Of a stretch of DNA of 64,000 nucleotides, positions 1 through 7,874 are shown piece after piece. The DNA is taken from assembly GCF_025755255.1 (NCBI RefSeq), contig NZ_JALIEB010000007.1, forward strand, positions 142,146 to 206,145, in the 5' to 3' direction. The position numbers were made by a program, and so were the translations under genes. The notes beneath the pieces are model-generated. The model was given only the letters and a program-made list of their open reading frames with translations, did not search any database and was not told the DNA's origin. Position 1 is the stretch's first letter. Each line of letters opens with the position of its first letter. The stretch is from Roseobacter sinensis. GTDB lineage: Bacteria > Pseudomonadota > Alphaproteobacteria > Rhodobacterales > Rhodobacteraceae.

Positions 1-336
1 AAGGCCTTCGCCATAGATTTCGGGGGCCCAGGCCAGGGCGATGCCGTCACAGACAATCGCCATGGCAGTTACGATGGCGACGCCCAGGACGGTGTGCTCC
101 GGCCCCAACCGGGCAATCCAGCGCACCAGGTAGATGAAGGGCACCGTGCCGGGGATGATCAGCACGTAGGTCCAGAGCCGCGCTGAACCCTCGTAGATGC
201 CCAGCGGGCCGAGCAACCGCAAAAGCACGGCGGCCAGCAGCCAGAGCGCGACACCTGTGGCCAGCAGTTTCAGAACCTGCGGCGTGGTGATCGGCAGCCA
301 GTTTCGGGTGGAGGAGGTCGAGGTCAGATCGGTCAT
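1..336 (-). CDS. Small multi-pass membrane protein, truncated by window edge
   Basis: The reading frame starts at an ATG at 336 and runs off the left end of the window (112 codons seen). The N-terminus (MTDLTSTSSTRNWLPIT) is polar. It is followed by at least three hydrophobic segments, around residues 22-42, 50-68 and 78-96, with charged turns (RLLG, RWIARLGPE) between them. This layout resembles small four-helix membrane proteins such as the DUF5367 type, but the assignment is uncertain without the C-terminus. It lies downstream of opgH on the same strand but has its own upstream region with two matching palindromes, so it is probably under a separate local repressor. Confidence 0.6.
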   Translation of the reverse strand, partial: MTDLTSTSSTRNWLPITTPQVLKLLATGVALWLLAAVLLRLLGPLGIYEGSARLWTYVLIIPGTVPFIYLVRWIARLGPEHTVLGVAIVTAMAIVCDGIALAWAPEIYGEGL

Positions 337-347
337 GGTGCGAATCC

Positions 348-395
348 TGTAGCAGTTGCTACATAAACGAATACAGAAATGTAGCGATCGCTACA
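348..395 (-). promoter_or_regulatory. Paired palindromic operator, TetR-like
   Basis: Two 16-bp copies of TGTAGC-N4-GCTACA lie at 348-363 and 380-395, with centres 32 bp apart (three helical turns). They sit directly upstream of the ATG at 336. The spacing and symmetry fit a TetR-family dimer pair acting on this promoter. No regulator gene is seen beside it in the window; it may lie beyond the left edge. Confidence 0.6.
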
Positions 396-432
396 AGAAA
401 AAGTGATGACAAGAGTTAAGAGGCTGAGCCGC

Positions 433-2358
433 CTATTCCGCGGGAACGTTCGGAGCGTCCAGCAAGTTGCGCAAACGCCGCCGTTCGGAGCGTGCACGGC
501 CGACAATGGCAGGCTCGCGAATGGTCTGCGGGCAGTGCATCAGCAGGCCGCGCGGGAGGCCCTGTGGCAGAGTCCAGCCGCTCAGCGCCGAGAGCGGCAC
601 GGCAAGGCAGAGGCTCGCAACGATGGGGATCAGCCAGAGCGAGACCATCCCTGTCGCGAGCCCGGTGAGGAGCACAAGCCCCAGCAGGGTTTCGGCCCAG
701 TGAAAGCGGATGAGCGTGCTCAGCGGATAGCTTTGGGCGTGACGGCACTGTGCCGCCCAGGCGTCGGATTGACCGAGCAAAGCGCGCAGCACGGCACGGG
801 TCTGCTGGATCATCAGGATCGGCGCGTAGGCGATCGACAGCAGGATCTCGACCAGAAAGGCGGTCAGGAAGGCGGCTCGTCCGCCATAGACCCGCGTGGC
901 CTTGGGATGCAGGGCGATGATGCCGGCGCCGACCAGTTTGGGCGTCAGCAGCATCGCGTACATGATGATCAGGAAGACCGCGGAATCGATATGGCTCATC
1001 TCGGGCGGCCAATCGGGGAAGAGCGGATTGGCCTCATTAAAGTAGCGCACCACGTTGGTCTCGGGATCGACGCCGAGCAGCGCCCAGATCACCAGCAGGA
1101 CGAACCACGCGGGCGAGAGCAGATAGGCCATGGCCCCATGAAAGAGGTGATAGCGCGACACCGGATGCAGCCCTTTGGTGCGCAGAAGCCGCAGGTGTTG
1201 CAGGTTGCCACGGCACCAGCGCTGATCACGCAGCACATAGTCGATCAAGGTGCCGGGGGTTTCCTCGAAGCTGCCCGCAACCCGCGGCAGAAAGCGCACC
1301 TGCCAGCCTGCGCGGCGCAGAAGACCTGCCTCCACAAAGTCGTGGCTGAGGATCAGCTCGGTCTTGCCGTGACGGCCTTGCAGATAGGGCAGGCCCGCGG
1401 ACTCGGCGAAGGCGCGGGTGCGGATGATGGCGTTATGACCCCAGTAGTTGGCCTCGGTGCGAGCCCATTTCGCCAACCCTTCGGCCAGCAGCCATCCGTA
1501 AGCGATGTTCGAGAATTGTTGCAGCCGCGCAAAGACGGTTCGCGCGCCGATGAGCATCGGGAAGGTCTGGATGAGCCCCGTGTTGGGATTGACGCTGAGC
1601 TCGTCGGCCATGCGGTCGATGGCCCGGCCGGTCATCAGGCTGTCGGCATCAAGGACCACCATGGCCTCGTGCGCAGCACCCCAGCCGGTGATCCAGTCCA
1701 TCAGGTTGCCGACCTTCTTGTCGGTGTTCATTGCCCGGCGACGGTAGTGCACGGCAAAGCCCTCCGGCGCCTGCGCCGTGAGGTCTTCATAGGCGCGCAA
1801 TTCATCTGCGGCGATCTGCGCATCGCGCGTGTCGGAGAGGATGAACAGCGTATAGCGGTGCCGGCTGGAGCGGCGGGCGAGGTCATCGAGCATTGCCGCG
1901 GCATTGCCGAAGACGTCGCTCGGCACCTCGTTGTAGATCGGCACCAGCAGGGCCACGTCCATGGGTGTCACGTCGCGGGGGCTGCGGCGATCAGCGGTCT
2001 CGCGCGCGAGCAACCCGGCGACCGCCACGCCCACCGTGCTGACCGAAAGGCTGACCCAGACGAAGGTCATGCCAATGAGCGCCAGCAGCACCCATTCCAG
2101 ATGAGTCATACCGGTTTCCGAGAGCCAGCCGTACATGGCCGAGACCAAAAGCCCGGTTCCGATGAGCGCGGGCAGAAAGAGCGCTACGCGCCAGGCGGTG
2201 GTGCGCGCCAGACCTTGGGTCGGCGCAGTTGGGGCTTCGGGAGATGCGGACAGATCCTGCACGCGCATCCGCAAGGGGGCGCGTGGTGGCATCGTATGCG
2301 ATGCTGGCTGCGATATGTCAGTCAAATCGTTCAAGCCGTTGTCCACCTGTATAGCCAC
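433..2358 (-). CDS. opgH: Glucans biosynthesis glucosyltransferase OpgH (MdoH)
   Basis: Inner-membrane family 2 glycosyltransferase that makes the beta-glucan backbone of osmoregulated periplasmic glucans from UDP-glucose. Two N-terminal membrane segments (about 56-76 and 88-116) precede the cytoplasmic GT2 domain. Visible motifs are VPIYNE at 139-144, DADS at 237-240, the acidic SHDFVEA near 338 and QRWCRGN at 379-385 (the Q-x-x-R-W-like signature). Several C-terminal membrane segments follow. At 641 aa it is shorter than E. coli OpgH (about 850 aa), as is usual in alphaproteobacteria. It overlaps the 3' end of opgG by 28 bp; an internal ATG at 2292 is an alternative start. It is last in an opgC-opgG-opgH operon. 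Confidence 0.93.
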   Translation of the reverse strand: MAIQVDNGLNDLTDISQPASHTMPPRAPLRMRVQDLSASPEAPTAPTQGLARTTAWRVALFLPALIGTGLLVSAMYGWLSETGMTHLEWVLLALIGMTFVWVSLSVSTVGVAVAGLLARETADRRSPRDVTPMDVALLVPIYNEVPSDVFGNAAAMLDDLARRSSRHRYTLFILSDTRDAQIAADELRAYEDLTAQAPEGFAVHYRRRAMNTDKKVGNLMDWITGWGAAHEAMVVLDADSLMTGRAIDRMADELSVNPNTGLIQTFPMLIGARTVFARLQQFSNIAYGWLLAEGLAKWARTEANYWGHNAIIRTRAFAESAGLPYLQGRHGKTELILSHDFVEAGLLRRAGWQVRFLPRVAGSFEETPGTLIDYVLRDQRWCRGNLQHLRLLRTKGLHPVSRYHLFHGAMAYLLSPAWFVLLVIWALLGVDPETNVVRYFNEANPLFPDWPPEMSHIDSAVFLIIMYAMLLTPKLVGAGIIALHPKATRVYGGRAAFLTAFLVEILLSIAYAPILMIQQTRAVLRALLGQSDAWAAQCRHAQSYPLSTLIRFHWAETLLGLVLLTGLATGMVSLWLIPIVASLCLAVPLSALSGWTLPQGLPRGLLMHCPQTIREPAIVGRARSERRRLRNLLDAPNVPAE

Positions 2359-3854
2359 ACCTCGCTCAGCGGCGCGCCGTCGAGACGCAACTGCGCCCGA
2401 AATTCGATGGCGCGCGCCTCGTCGGGCTCAAAGGTAAACGCGAGACGGGGGCCATTGGTTTCCGGGTTTCTCTGGACAAGACCGGGCGTGAGCGATCCTC
2501 CGCTGCTGCGCAGGACAATATCGAGGCGCGACAGGTCTTCAGGCACCAGCGCGCCACGTTCGAAATCGATGGTGACGACCTTGCCGCCTTCGGGCCGCCC
2601 GCCGATGGCGGTGCTCAGCACGCGCAACGGCCGGCCGCCATGCGGGGCAGGGTCGTGCCCCCAATCCATCAGATAGCTCATGCTGTGGCTGGCGCCTGCG
2701 GGGATGAGCTCTGCCGGGCGCCAGTAGGCAACGATATTGTCGTAGATTTCCAGATCGGCCGGGATCTCGACCAGCGTCACCGCGCCCTTGCCCCAATCCT
2801 CCTGCGGCGTGATCCAGAGCGCCGGGCGCTCGTGATAGAGCGCCTCGAGATCGGCGAAATCGCGGAAGTTGCGCGGGCGTTGCATCAAACCAAATCCGCG
2901 CGGGTTCTCGTCGACAAAGGCGCTGATCTGAAGGGTCAGGGGGTTGGCGAGCGGGCGCCAGATGGTTTCGCCATTGCCATTGTAGATCAAGAGCCCGTCG
3001 CTGTCGTGCACCGCCGGGCGGAAGTCGTCAAAGCGCTGGCGCATGGTTTCATCGAAGAGAAACATGGAGGTCAGCGGGGCGATGCCGATGTGTTCCAGAT
3101 CGGTACGGGCAAAGATCTCGGCCGAGACGGCCATGCGCAGCGTATCGCCATGGGCAACGTCGAAGCGGTAGGCCCCGGTGCAGCTTGGGCTGTCGAGAAG
3201 CGCGTGCAGCACCATCGATCCCGCACCGGGCTGCGGCGTTTCGAGCCAGAAGGCGGTGAAATCGGGGAACTCCTCGCCCATCGGATCGGCGGTCTTGAGG
3301 GCCAGGCCGCGAGCGGAGAGGCCGTAGATTTCACCCGCGCCAATGCCGCGAAAGTAGCTGGCGCCCTGAAAGACCGCGTATTCCTGAAAGATGCCGGGCT
3401 GTTCCAACTCGGCGCGCAGACGCAGGCCCGAGTAGCCGAGCGTCGCGTCGATCTCGACCTGCGGAAACTTGTCGGTGCTGTCGAAAACGCCCATGTCGAA
3501 GGCGATCGGCCGTGTGGTGCCGTTCTCGACCACGTTGATCTCGACCGCCTGCGGGTAATAGAGCCCCGGCGGCAAGACATCGACGCGCTGCGGCTTGTCC
3601 GAGCCGTTCCAAAGCGCGTTGCGGCCGTCGAACCAGATCTTGCGGTACTGATCATAGCTCAGGTTGCGCCAGCTTTCGGGGATCATCGGGCGCGGCGTGT
3701 ACTCTGCCTCGGCCAGCGCCTTGGCGCGGCTGCGCACCGTCATGGCATCGAACGGCTGCGCATCGCCCAATTGCAGCCCTGGCTCTTCTGCAAGACCGGC
3801 GCCGGGAACTGCGGCCAGGGCCACAAGGGATTTCAGAACGTCGCGCCGCAGCAT
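2331..3854 (-). CDS. opgG: Periplasmic glucan biosynthesis protein OpgG/OpgD
   Basis: Periplasmic protein of the MdoG family (507 aa), needed to build or branch the glucan backbone made by OpgH. The ATG at 3854 is preferred over an upstream one at 3878, because it gives a TGATG overlap with opgC and exposes a proper export signal. That signal, MLRRDVLKSLVALAAV, carries twin arginines (RRDVLK), so Tat export as in OpgD is likely. The mature part has family segments such as RPLANPLTLQISAF and NFRDFADLEALYHERPALW. The OpgG and OpgD paralogues cannot be separated with certainty here. Confidence 0.92.
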   Translation of the reverse strand: MLRRDVLKSLVALAAVPGAGLAEEPGLQLGDAQPFDAMTVRSRAKALAEAEYTPRPMIPESWRNLSYDQYRKIWFDGRNALWNGSDKPQRVDVLPPGLYYPQAVEINVVENGTTRPIAFDMGVFDSTDKFPQVEIDATLGYSGLRLRAELEQPGIFQEYAVFQGASYFRGIGAGEIYGLSARGLALKTADPMGEEFPDFTAFWLETPQPGAGSMVLHALLDSPSCTGAYRFDVAHGDTLRMAVSAEIFARTDLEHIGIAPLTSMFLFDETMRQRFDDFRPAVHDSDGLLIYNGNGETIWRPLANPLTLQISAFVDENPRGFGLMQRPRNFRDFADLEALYHERPALWITPQEDWGKGAVTLVEIPADLEIYDNIVAYWRPAELIPAGASHSMSYLMDWGHDPAPHGGRPLRVLSTAIGGRPEGGKVVTIDFERGALVPEDLSRLDIVLRSSGGSLTPGLVQRNPETNGPRLAFTFEPDEARAIEFRAQLRLDGAPLSEVWLYRWTTA

Positions 3855-5095
3855 CAGGCCTGCACCTTCTTGCGCCACGGTTGCGACTTGTACCAGCCCG
3901 CGCCATAGGCGACGAGCACCAGAATACCCATGCCGGCGAAATTCACCGCAACCACGGTCCAGGTGTCGCGGCCGATGTTGTCCATGACGAAGCCGCTGAC
4001 CCGCGCAACAAACATGCTGGTGATGAAGACGGCGAGGGACTGTTGGCCGACCTTGAGGATGATTGCGAGAATGCGCTGCCAGATGCGGCCCAGCACGGTG
4101 ACCCCGTCAGAGACAAGCCGCGCGCCCTTGTCGCCGGCTGCCACCCAGCAGAGATAGGCGAGCGCGAGGAAATGCACGTAGCGCAACACGCCGAAATCGG
4201 ATTTGTTGATCAGCCAATTGTTGGCGGAGCGCCAGTCGCGGGCCCAGTCGAAGCCAAGCTCGCGGATACCGATGTGCGAGAGGGGGATATTGGCCAGCAC
4301 CAGCGCCAGCGCGATCCCGATCAGCATGGGGTGCACGGGCGGCTTCGGCAGCCAGCCGCGCATGAAGGCGAAGCCGGTGAAGAAGACAAGCTGCCAGCCG
4401 AAGGGGTTGAAGTACCACCTGCGCTCGGACGATGGATCAGCGGGCAGGGCAAGATGCGCCGCTTCCAGCCCGACAGCGCCCAGCAGGCGGCCTTGCGCAA
4501 AGAGCCAAGTGAGACCGATGAAAGCGGCGACGAGACCCAGGTGGATGCGCGACAGCGCCATGATCAGCGGCATCATCATCAGCACGACCATATACATCGG
4601 CAGGATGTCGAAGTAATTGGGCACATAGGTCAGCGTCAGCAGCCCCACCAGTTGCGGCCCGGGATTTTGGAAGAAACTCCACAAATTGAGCGTGCCGATA
4701 TAGACGGTCTCGTAGGCGCCCGTCATGTCGATGGCGGCAAGGAAGGTGGCGACGGCGAAGAAGAGCCCGATATGCGCCCAGTAGACCTGCCAGATCCGGA
4801 AACTCACGCGCGCCGTTCCGAGCCGCCAGCCGACGGTGTCATAGGCGCGGCCGAAGGCAATGGCCGAGGCCATGCCGGAGCAGAAAACGAAGATCTCGGT
4901 GGCGTCCGAGAAGCCCCAGCGCGCCGGGATCCAGGAAGTGAAGAAATTCCCCGGCGTATGCGCGAAGAGGATGATGAACATCGCGATGCCGCGAAAGAAG
5001 TCCAGCCGCACGTCGCGCTGGCGGACGTCAAGCCCAGACCGGGCAGCCGCGGGCGGCTTGCGGGGTGCCATTGCTATGGGGTCGGCAACTGTCAT
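3854..5095 (-). CDS. opgC: OpgC succinyltransferase-type membrane protein
   Basis: A 413-aa polytopic inner-membrane protein of the OpgC family, which adds succinyl groups to periplasmic glucans and gives them negative charge. The start of the domain shows RDVRLDFFRGIAMFIILFAH, the typical acyltransferase-3-like first membrane helix, followed by about ten hydrophobic segments ending near LVLVAYGAG. It is first in the opgC-opgG-opgH operon and its TGA shares a base with the opgG ATG (TGATG). The genes together make a complete synthesis-plus-decoration module. Confidence 0.9.
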   Translation of the reverse strand: MTVADPIAMAPRKPPAAARSGLDVRQRDVRLDFFRGIAMFIILFAHTPGNFFTSWIPARWGFSDATEIFVFCSGMASAIAFGRAYDTVGWRLGTARVSFRIWQVYWAHIGLFFAVATFLAAIDMTGAYETVYIGTLNLWSFFQNPGPQLVGLLTLTYVPNYFDILPMYMVVLMMMPLIMALSRIHLGLVAAFIGLTWLFAQGRLLGAVGLEAAHLALPADPSSERRWYFNPFGWQLVFFTGFAFMRGWLPKPPVHPMLIGIALALVLANIPLSHIGIRELGFDWARDWRSANNWLINKSDFGVLRYVHFLALAYLCWVAAGDKGARLVSDGVTVLGRIWQRILAIILKVGQQSLAVFITSMFVARVSGFVMDNIGRDTWTVVAVNFAGMGILVLVAYGAGWYKSQPWRKKVQA

Positions 5096-5143
5096 GGCGG
5101 GTAATTAGGGTGTCATTGGCAAATTGTCATCTGGACGCCGAAG

Positions 5144-6493
5144 TCATTGTGCGGGGATCCGCCGGGCTTCCTCGATCTGGGCCTGGCGTGTGGTGGTGAA
5201 CCGGTCGGCGTTTCCGGCGCGGCGGGCCAGACGATCGGCCAGAACCGCCTCGGTCTGCTCGTAGCGCCCGGCGCGCAGCCCGGCGTCGATGGTGAGCCGC
5301 TCGAAGACGTCGCGCTGCGCATGACTTCCGCCGATGGTCTGCATGGCGGGCCGCGCAGCGACAAGATCGGCGAAGGCTGCATCATAGCGGCCTTCGGCAA
5401 AGGCATTCAGACCGGCAAGAGCGGCCACGCCCGGATCGGCGTAGCGGCTGGGCATTTCGCCGGTTTTCGCCGCGTCGCGGGCAAAGCGCGCGGTCATCGC
5501 GGTTTGCGCCTCGGGGCGGTTCGCACCGGTCAGCGCCAGCATATAGTGCAGATCGGCAAAGACCACACAGCCGTCATCGGTCCGGCTTTGAGCCAGATCC
5601 GCCAGTTCTTCCCACCGGGGGCCGACGTCGACACCCTCAAGCTCGAGCCTGGTCAGCAGGGATGTGGCATTGGAGATGTCGCGATAGTCATCCGTCTTGT
5701 CCGCACGGATCTGCGCATCGTAGAGCCCCATCGCCACATCCAGTTCGCCGCGGTCCATTTGCAAGAGCGCCTTGTGCCACCACACGTGGTAGCGGAAGTT
5801 GTTGCAATGGCTCCAGGCGCTGGTGTTCTGCTCAATGAGCTCGATGCCGAGATCGGGGCGCGCGGTCATGTCATAGACATGCGTGACCGCGTGCAGACCC
5901 CAGGAGTCGTCCGGCGCCAGCACAAGCCCCGCGCGACCTGCCGCCTCGGCCGCATCGTAGTCGCCTGTTTCCTCCAGCGCGAAGGCATGACACCCCAGCA
6001 GAAAGCCGCGGAGCGGATGATCGGGCCCATGCGCGTCGAGCACTCGTTCGATGGAGCGGCGCATGCCGGCCGCATCGCCCAGGATGAAGCGGATCGCGTG
6101 GCTGACCTTGGCCGAGAGCGTGTCCTCAGGATGGCGGCTCAGAACGCCTTCCATCGCGGCAACCGCTTTCGAGGGGTGGCCGTCCAGCCAGTGATCGAGC
6201 GCGCGGGTCCAGGCCTCCTCGCGGAAGCTGCAGGGCGTCTCGGATTTGGCGCGCCGCGCGGCGCTTGCGGCCTCGCGCGCGGTCTCGACCATCTCGGCGC
6301 GGCCCAGCATCAGGCAGAACAGCCCGCGGGCGGCGTGTCCCATGGCGAAGTGCGGCTGGCGGCCCAACACAGCGCCCAGATGGGTCGGCGTCGTGGCGCC
6401 ATGGGCGAGAAAGGCGCGGATCATGCTGTTCCAGTCATCCAGCGCCTCCCTATCGGTCAGGGAAACGGGACAGTTACAGATATCGAACGTCAT
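5144..6493 (-). CDS. TTC38-like tetratricopeptide repeat protein
   Basis: A 449-aa soluble protein with no signal peptide, built of helical repeat pairs. Examples are RGFLLGCHAFALEETGDYDA and AEAAGRAGLVLAPDDSWGLH, then a characteristic HAVTHVYDM and NFRYHVWWHKALLQMDRGEL. These features match the bacterial proteins related to animal TTC38, whose function is unknown. The ATG at 6493 (MTFDICNCPV) is preferred to one 11 codons upstream, because the extra N-terminus (PGYEKKGAHS) looks non-coding. It stands alone between opgC and the CoA-transferase gene. Confidence 0.8.
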   Translation of the reverse strand: MTFDICNCPVSLTDREALDDWNSMIRAFLAHGATTPTHLGAVLGRQPHFAMGHAARGLFCLMLGRAEMVETAREAASAARRAKSETPCSFREEAWTRALDHWLDGHPSKAVAAMEGVLSRHPEDTLSAKVSHAIRFILGDAAGMRRSIERVLDAHGPDHPLRGFLLGCHAFALEETGDYDAAEAAGRAGLVLAPDDSWGLHAVTHVYDMTARPDLGIELIEQNTSAWSHCNNFRYHVWWHKALLQMDRGELDVAMGLYDAQIRADKTDDYRDISNATSLLTRLELEGVDVGPRWEELADLAQSRTDDGCVVFADLHYMLALTGANRPEAQTAMTARFARDAAKTGEMPSRYADPGVAALAGLNAFAEGRYDAAFADLVAARPAMQTIGGSHAQRDVFERLTIDAGLRAGRYEQTEAVLADRLARRAGNADRFTTTRQAQIEEARRIPAQ

Positions 6494-6668
6494 TGAGTGT
6501 GCGCCTTTTTTTTCGTACCCGGGCAAGTCTTTACTTCAATATTGACCGGGACGAAGGTTCTGTTCCACGTAAACACGTCAACGTGAACCCCTGTGTTGGG
6601 ATTCTGCCCCTGTTTCAGGATTGACGCCCTGAATACCGGCGAAAACAAGCCGATATGGGCGATTTGTT

Positions 6669-7874
6669 TCAGTCTTCCTTGGGCGCGTTTTCCAAATCGC
6701 GCAGCACTGCGGCAGTGTCCTGTCCGAAGCGTGGTGGCGCATAGCGGTACTGGACGGGTGTGCGGGACAACTTGAGCGGGTTTGCAAGGAGTTGCACGGC
6801 ACCTTTGTCGGTGCCTTCGGCGGGGATATCGACCACGGTCCCGCGGGCCCGCGCCTGATCGGAGGTCAGCGCCTCCGCCACCGTATGGATCGGCCCCGCG
6901 GGGACTTTCACGGCGTGGCAGCGGGCCAGCACCTGCGCGCGGGGCGTGTCCTTGAGCGTCTGTGTGATGATCTCGGTCAGCGCCACGCGGTTCTCGATGC
7001 GGGCGAGGTTGGTGGTGTAGGCGGGATCGGCCGCGACCTCCGGCATCCCGAAGGCATCGCAGAACCGCGCGAATTGCGCGTCATTGCCGACAGCGAGCAG
7101 CAGGTGCCCGTCCGCACAGGGGAAGGCGTCATAGGGCACGATATTAGGGTGCGCGTTGCCGCGCCGCTCCGGCAGTTTGCCGGAGGTGAGGTAATTTGTG
7201 CCCTCGTTGATGAGCCAAGCCATCTGCGCATCCACCAGCGCCAGATCGATGTGCTGGCCTTCACCTGTCGCATCGCGGTGGCGCAGGGCGGCGAGGACGC
7301 CAATGGCCGCATACATGCCGCACATCACATCGGCAATGCCCACCCCAACCTTGGTGGGCGGGCCGTCAGGGTCGCCGGTCAGCGACATGATCCCGCCGTA
7401 GCCCTGGGCCATGAGGTCATAGCCGGGCTGGTCGCGGTTCGGTCCGGTCTGCCCGAAGCCGGAAATGGAGCAGTAGACGAGCTGCGGGTGCCGGGCCAGC
7501 AGGGTGGCGTGGTCCAGCCCATATTTCTCAAGCCCGCCGGGCTTGTAGTTCTCGATCACCACATCGGCGCGCGCTGCAAGGCTGCGCACGGTCCGTTGAC
7601 CCTCTTCGGTGGAGAGATCGACCGAAATCGACAGCTTGTTGCGGTTTGCGGCCATGAAGTAGGCGGAGAGGTCGGTCGGCGTACCGTCCTCGTTTCGCGC
7701 GTAGTTTGGCCCCCAACTGCGGGTGTCGTCGCCCTTGGTCTTTGGGTTTTCCACCTTGACCACCGTGGCGCCGAAGTCGCCGAGGATCTGCGTGGCCGTG
7801 GGGCCTGCGAGGATGCGGCTGAGGTCAAGGACCACGAGGCCGCCAAGCGCCATCGGCGTGTCAGATGCGGCCAT
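6669..7874 (-). CDS. CaiB/BaiF family (family III) CoA-transferase
   Basis: A 401-aa family III CoA-transferase, moving CoA between carboxylic acids. It has the N-terminal signature GLVVLDLSRILAGPTATQIL, the NRNKLSISVDL strand, ISGFGQTGP near 137-145, and the catalytic-position aspartate at 182 in VGVGIADVMCG, matching Asp169 of formyl-CoA transferase. Its start overlaps the end of the upstream TPP-enzyme gene by 14 bp, so both are probably translated from one mRNA. The substrate cannot be read from the sequence. Formyl/oxalate, succinyl and hydroxyacid CoA-transferases all belong to this family. Confidence 0.9.
   Translation of the reverse strand: MAASDTPMALGGLVVLDLSRILAGPTATQILGDFGATVVKVENPKTKGDDTRSWGPNYARNEDGTPTDLSAYFMAANRNKLSISVDLSTEEGQRTVRSLAARADVVIENYKPGGLEKYGLDHATLLARHPQLVYCSISGFGQTGPNRDQPGYDLMAQGYGGIMSLTGDPDGPPTKVGVGIADVMCGMYAAIGVLAALRHRDATGEGQHIDLALVDAQMAWLINEGTNYLTSGKLPERRGNAHPNIVPYDAFPCADGHLLLAVGNDAQFARFCDAFGMPEVAADPAYTTNLARIENRVALTEIITQTLKDTPRAQVLARCHAVKVPAGPIHTVAEALTSDQARARGTVVDIPAEGTDKGAVQLLANPLKLSRTPVQYRYAPPRFGQDTAAVLRDLENAPKED

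Noticed and set aside
403..2676. Plus-strand frame of 757 codons opposite opgH
   Set aside because: Antisense shadow of a clear GT2 gene; composition is rich in Arg, Gln, His and Gly with no domain.
2640..3908. Plus-strand frame opposite opgG
   Set aside because: Same high-GC shadow pattern; the minus strand encodes a complete MdoG-family protein.
5147..6496. Plus-strand frame opposite the TPR gene
   Set aside because: No motif; the TPR reading frame on the minus strand is coherent.
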